Source: Oopsacas minuta
Taxonomy: Eukaryota; Porifera; Hexactinellida; Lyssacinosida; Leucopsacidae
Length of the DNA: 64,000 bases
Direction: 5' to 3'
NCBI GenBank assembly: GCA_024704765.1
Contig: JAKMXF010000166.1
Location: 304,699-368,698, forward strand
Of this stretch, positions 62,705 through 64,000 are shown piece after piece. The translations under genes were made by a program, and so were the position numbers. Position 1 is the first letter of the stretch. Each line of letters starts with the position of its first letter. Under the pieces are notes generated by a model. That model had not been told where the DNA came from. It was given only the letters and a program-made list of their open reading frames with translations, and made no database searches.

Positions 62705-64000
62705 TTATTTTATGTGATAGAAAAACTCTATCAAAATACTATCTTTGACACAAATTCCTGGTTTCCCTATTAGATCCCAAGGGATGCTAGCTAATTTACA
62801 AATATTAACTGTACCCTTGAGTACATGTGAGTTCTTGTAGATGTATTGTGTTGTTTGGTGAATTTGATTCATTAGCACAATTCCTGAGTAGAAAGTATAG
62901 GTTTGCCTAGATGAGAGATTGATCTCACAAGTCAGCTCGATGTTTGGTGATTTTTTATTCTTCAGACATCTGCAAAATATGGATATCTTGTGTATTAAAT
63001 TATTTAAGGTCAATTCGTTCCCTTCTTCATTTAGATATACAAACACATTTCTGTTATTTATAACGTCATTTATTTGATCAACCATGAAGTTAAACTTTGA
63101 GGCCGATTTGATTGTTTTGTCATATTTTAAGCACGCTCCCTCGAATTTTACTTCTGTCTCTAACGAAGGTTCCACAATTTGTCTTAGTCTTTGATTATCT
63201 TTAGCTATTAAATCAAAGGTGGTTTGTATTTTTTCTATTTGTGTAGTTTTAGAATTGATCTCTTCTTTGAGAATTGAATTTTCATTATTGGTTTGTAATA
63301 TTTTATTTTGAAGGCTTTCTAGCTTCATTTCCATATGTAGCAGTCTGTTGTCATTATTGTGAGTATCTAAATGGTTTCTATATACTCTCTCACAACACCC
63401 ATACTTCTTGTAATCACATTCTAACAAAGTATTAGAACACATATCTTCTATGTGAGACTGCATGTCTTGTCTCAGTATTGTTTCTCCACACTTATTCACA
63501 CACTGTAACGGGAAATTTGTACACACTTCTAAATGGAGAGTGAGTCCACCAGCTCGGTGAGATTCTGTACAGAATTCACATTCAAGAATTCGATTGGTAC
63601 ATTGTTGAGTGATGTGTGTATTCATGTGGATCCTCTTGATGACAGCTCCACATGACAGGTGACATTCTTTGTGAAAATACTCACATGTGTCTAGATGAGC
63701 CTCTGCTGATGAAATGACATCTTCCCAGTCACATCCACGTGACTTCAAGGGACAGAAAATAATCAAACTACTTACTATCTCTCTGTTTGTTATCAAAACA
63801 TTGTATGGATTTCCTTCTGCACATACCAAGCATACGAATGTCTGAGGAGAACCTATTCCACAAGCACCTCGTGTTAATCCCTCACACTTACTGCAGATAA
63901 CTAAAGTTCTCAAGAATGAAGGAATCTCTTCCTTCAGGAGATCAGGCTTGTAGCCCAAACTATTCCCATCTTTCTCAATACACAACAGAGACTCTGTGTT
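62705..64000 (-). CDS. TRAF-like protein: TRAF-type zinc fingers, coiled coil and divergent MATH domain (5' end beyond the window)
   Basis: The frame is open to the right window edge. Alignment with the palindrome's relative puts the start about 10 codons outside. The order is CSKCEG…CLVCAEG (half a RING-like finger), TRAF-type fingers (CPLKSRGCDWEDVISSAEAH, CHLSCGAVIKRIHMNTHI, CEFCTESHRAGGLTLHLEVC, CVNKCGETILRQDMQSHI, CDYKKYGCCERVYR), a coiled coil (about 215-275 counted from the edge) and a C-terminal region ending KPGICVKDSILIEFFYHI that resembles the last strands of a MATH/TRAF-C domain. TRAFs link surface receptors to ubiquitin signalling. Without a clear full RING, ligase activity is uncertain. 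Confidence 0.8.
   Translation of the reverse strand, partial: NTESLLCIEKDGNSLGYKPDLLKEEIPSFLRTLVICSKCEGLTRGACGIGSPQTFVCLVCAEGNPYNVLITNREIVSSLIIFCPLKSRGCDWEDVISSAEAHLDTCEYFHKECHLSCGAVIKRIHMNTHITQQCTNRILECEFCTESHRAGGLTLHLEVCTNFPLQCVNKCGETILRQDMQSHIEDMCSNTLLECDYKKYGCCERVYRNHLDTHNNDNRLLHMEMKLESLQNKILQTNNENSILKEEINSKTTQIEKIQTTFDLIAKDNQRLRQIVEPSLETEVKFEGACLKYDKTIKSASKFNFMVDQINDVINNRNVFVYLNEEGNELTLNNLIHKISIFCRCLKNKKSPNIELTCEINLSSRQTYTFYSGIVLMNQIHQTTQYIYKNSHVLKGTVNICKLASIPWDLIGKPGICVKDSILIEFFYHIK

Overview
The window is nuclear DNA from an animal, AT-rich, with short introns and many single-exon genes. It encodes an ELMO engulfment adaptor, a PHF7/G2E3-type ePHD-RING protein, the RtcB tRNA ligase, a tubulin-tyrosine-ligase-like enzyme, AP-4 sigma, an ADHFE1-type iron alcohol dehydrogenase, TAF5, a heterotrimeric G-alpha, an ANKRD11/12-like protein and receptor-like LRR/EGF and mucin/EGF membrane proteins. 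That gene set, with TRAF-like and coiled-coil/NHL genes, fits an early-branching metazoan such as a sponge. The species cannot be named from the sequence, and the phylum is an inference.

Layout. Positions 1-44,747 hold fifteen host genes that look intact (two unrecognised, the first cut by the window edge), and all fifteen are on the + strand. They are separated by 0.2-2.4 kb of AT-rich spacer carrying several families of non-autonomous DNA transposons. Two minus-strand items interrupt them: a dead Ginger/KRBA2-type integrase transposon (19,781-22,258) with 169-bp terminal inverted repeats, and a relic of an NHL gene (about 28,457-28,910). Seven of the genes have a splice-acceptor-like AG 3-16 bases before the (probable) start codon, which suggests 5'-UTR introns or trans-splicing.

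Positions 45,613-62,243 are a giant palindrome: two arms of about 8.08 kb, apparently identical, around a 462-bp loop. Each arm carries one intact LRR-EGF membrane-receptor gene, a broken TRAF/MATH-type gene, a broken EXO1-like nuclease fragment, small transposon relics and one copy of a structured repeat with a consensus 5' splice site. The loop contains the downstream half of a degraded mobile-element gene whose upstream half is part of the arm. The outer edge of the arms lies inside a small TA-flanked transposon. This may be a very young inverted duplication or an assembly fold-back; the sequence alone cannot decide. The window ends in a minus-strand TRAF-like gene (62,705 to the right edge), a relative of the broken TRAF-like gene inside the palindrome.

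The genes do not form one pathway. They cover general eukaryotic functions: actin and engulfment signalling, chromatin and transcription, tRNA/mRNA ligation, tubulin modification, vesicle coats, G-protein signalling and surface receptors. The observations most worth following are the strict co-orientation with acceptor-like starts, the structured 5'-splice-site repeat, the palindrome, the GATC-saturated element near 13.5-14.0 kb and the 30-unit mucin repeat.
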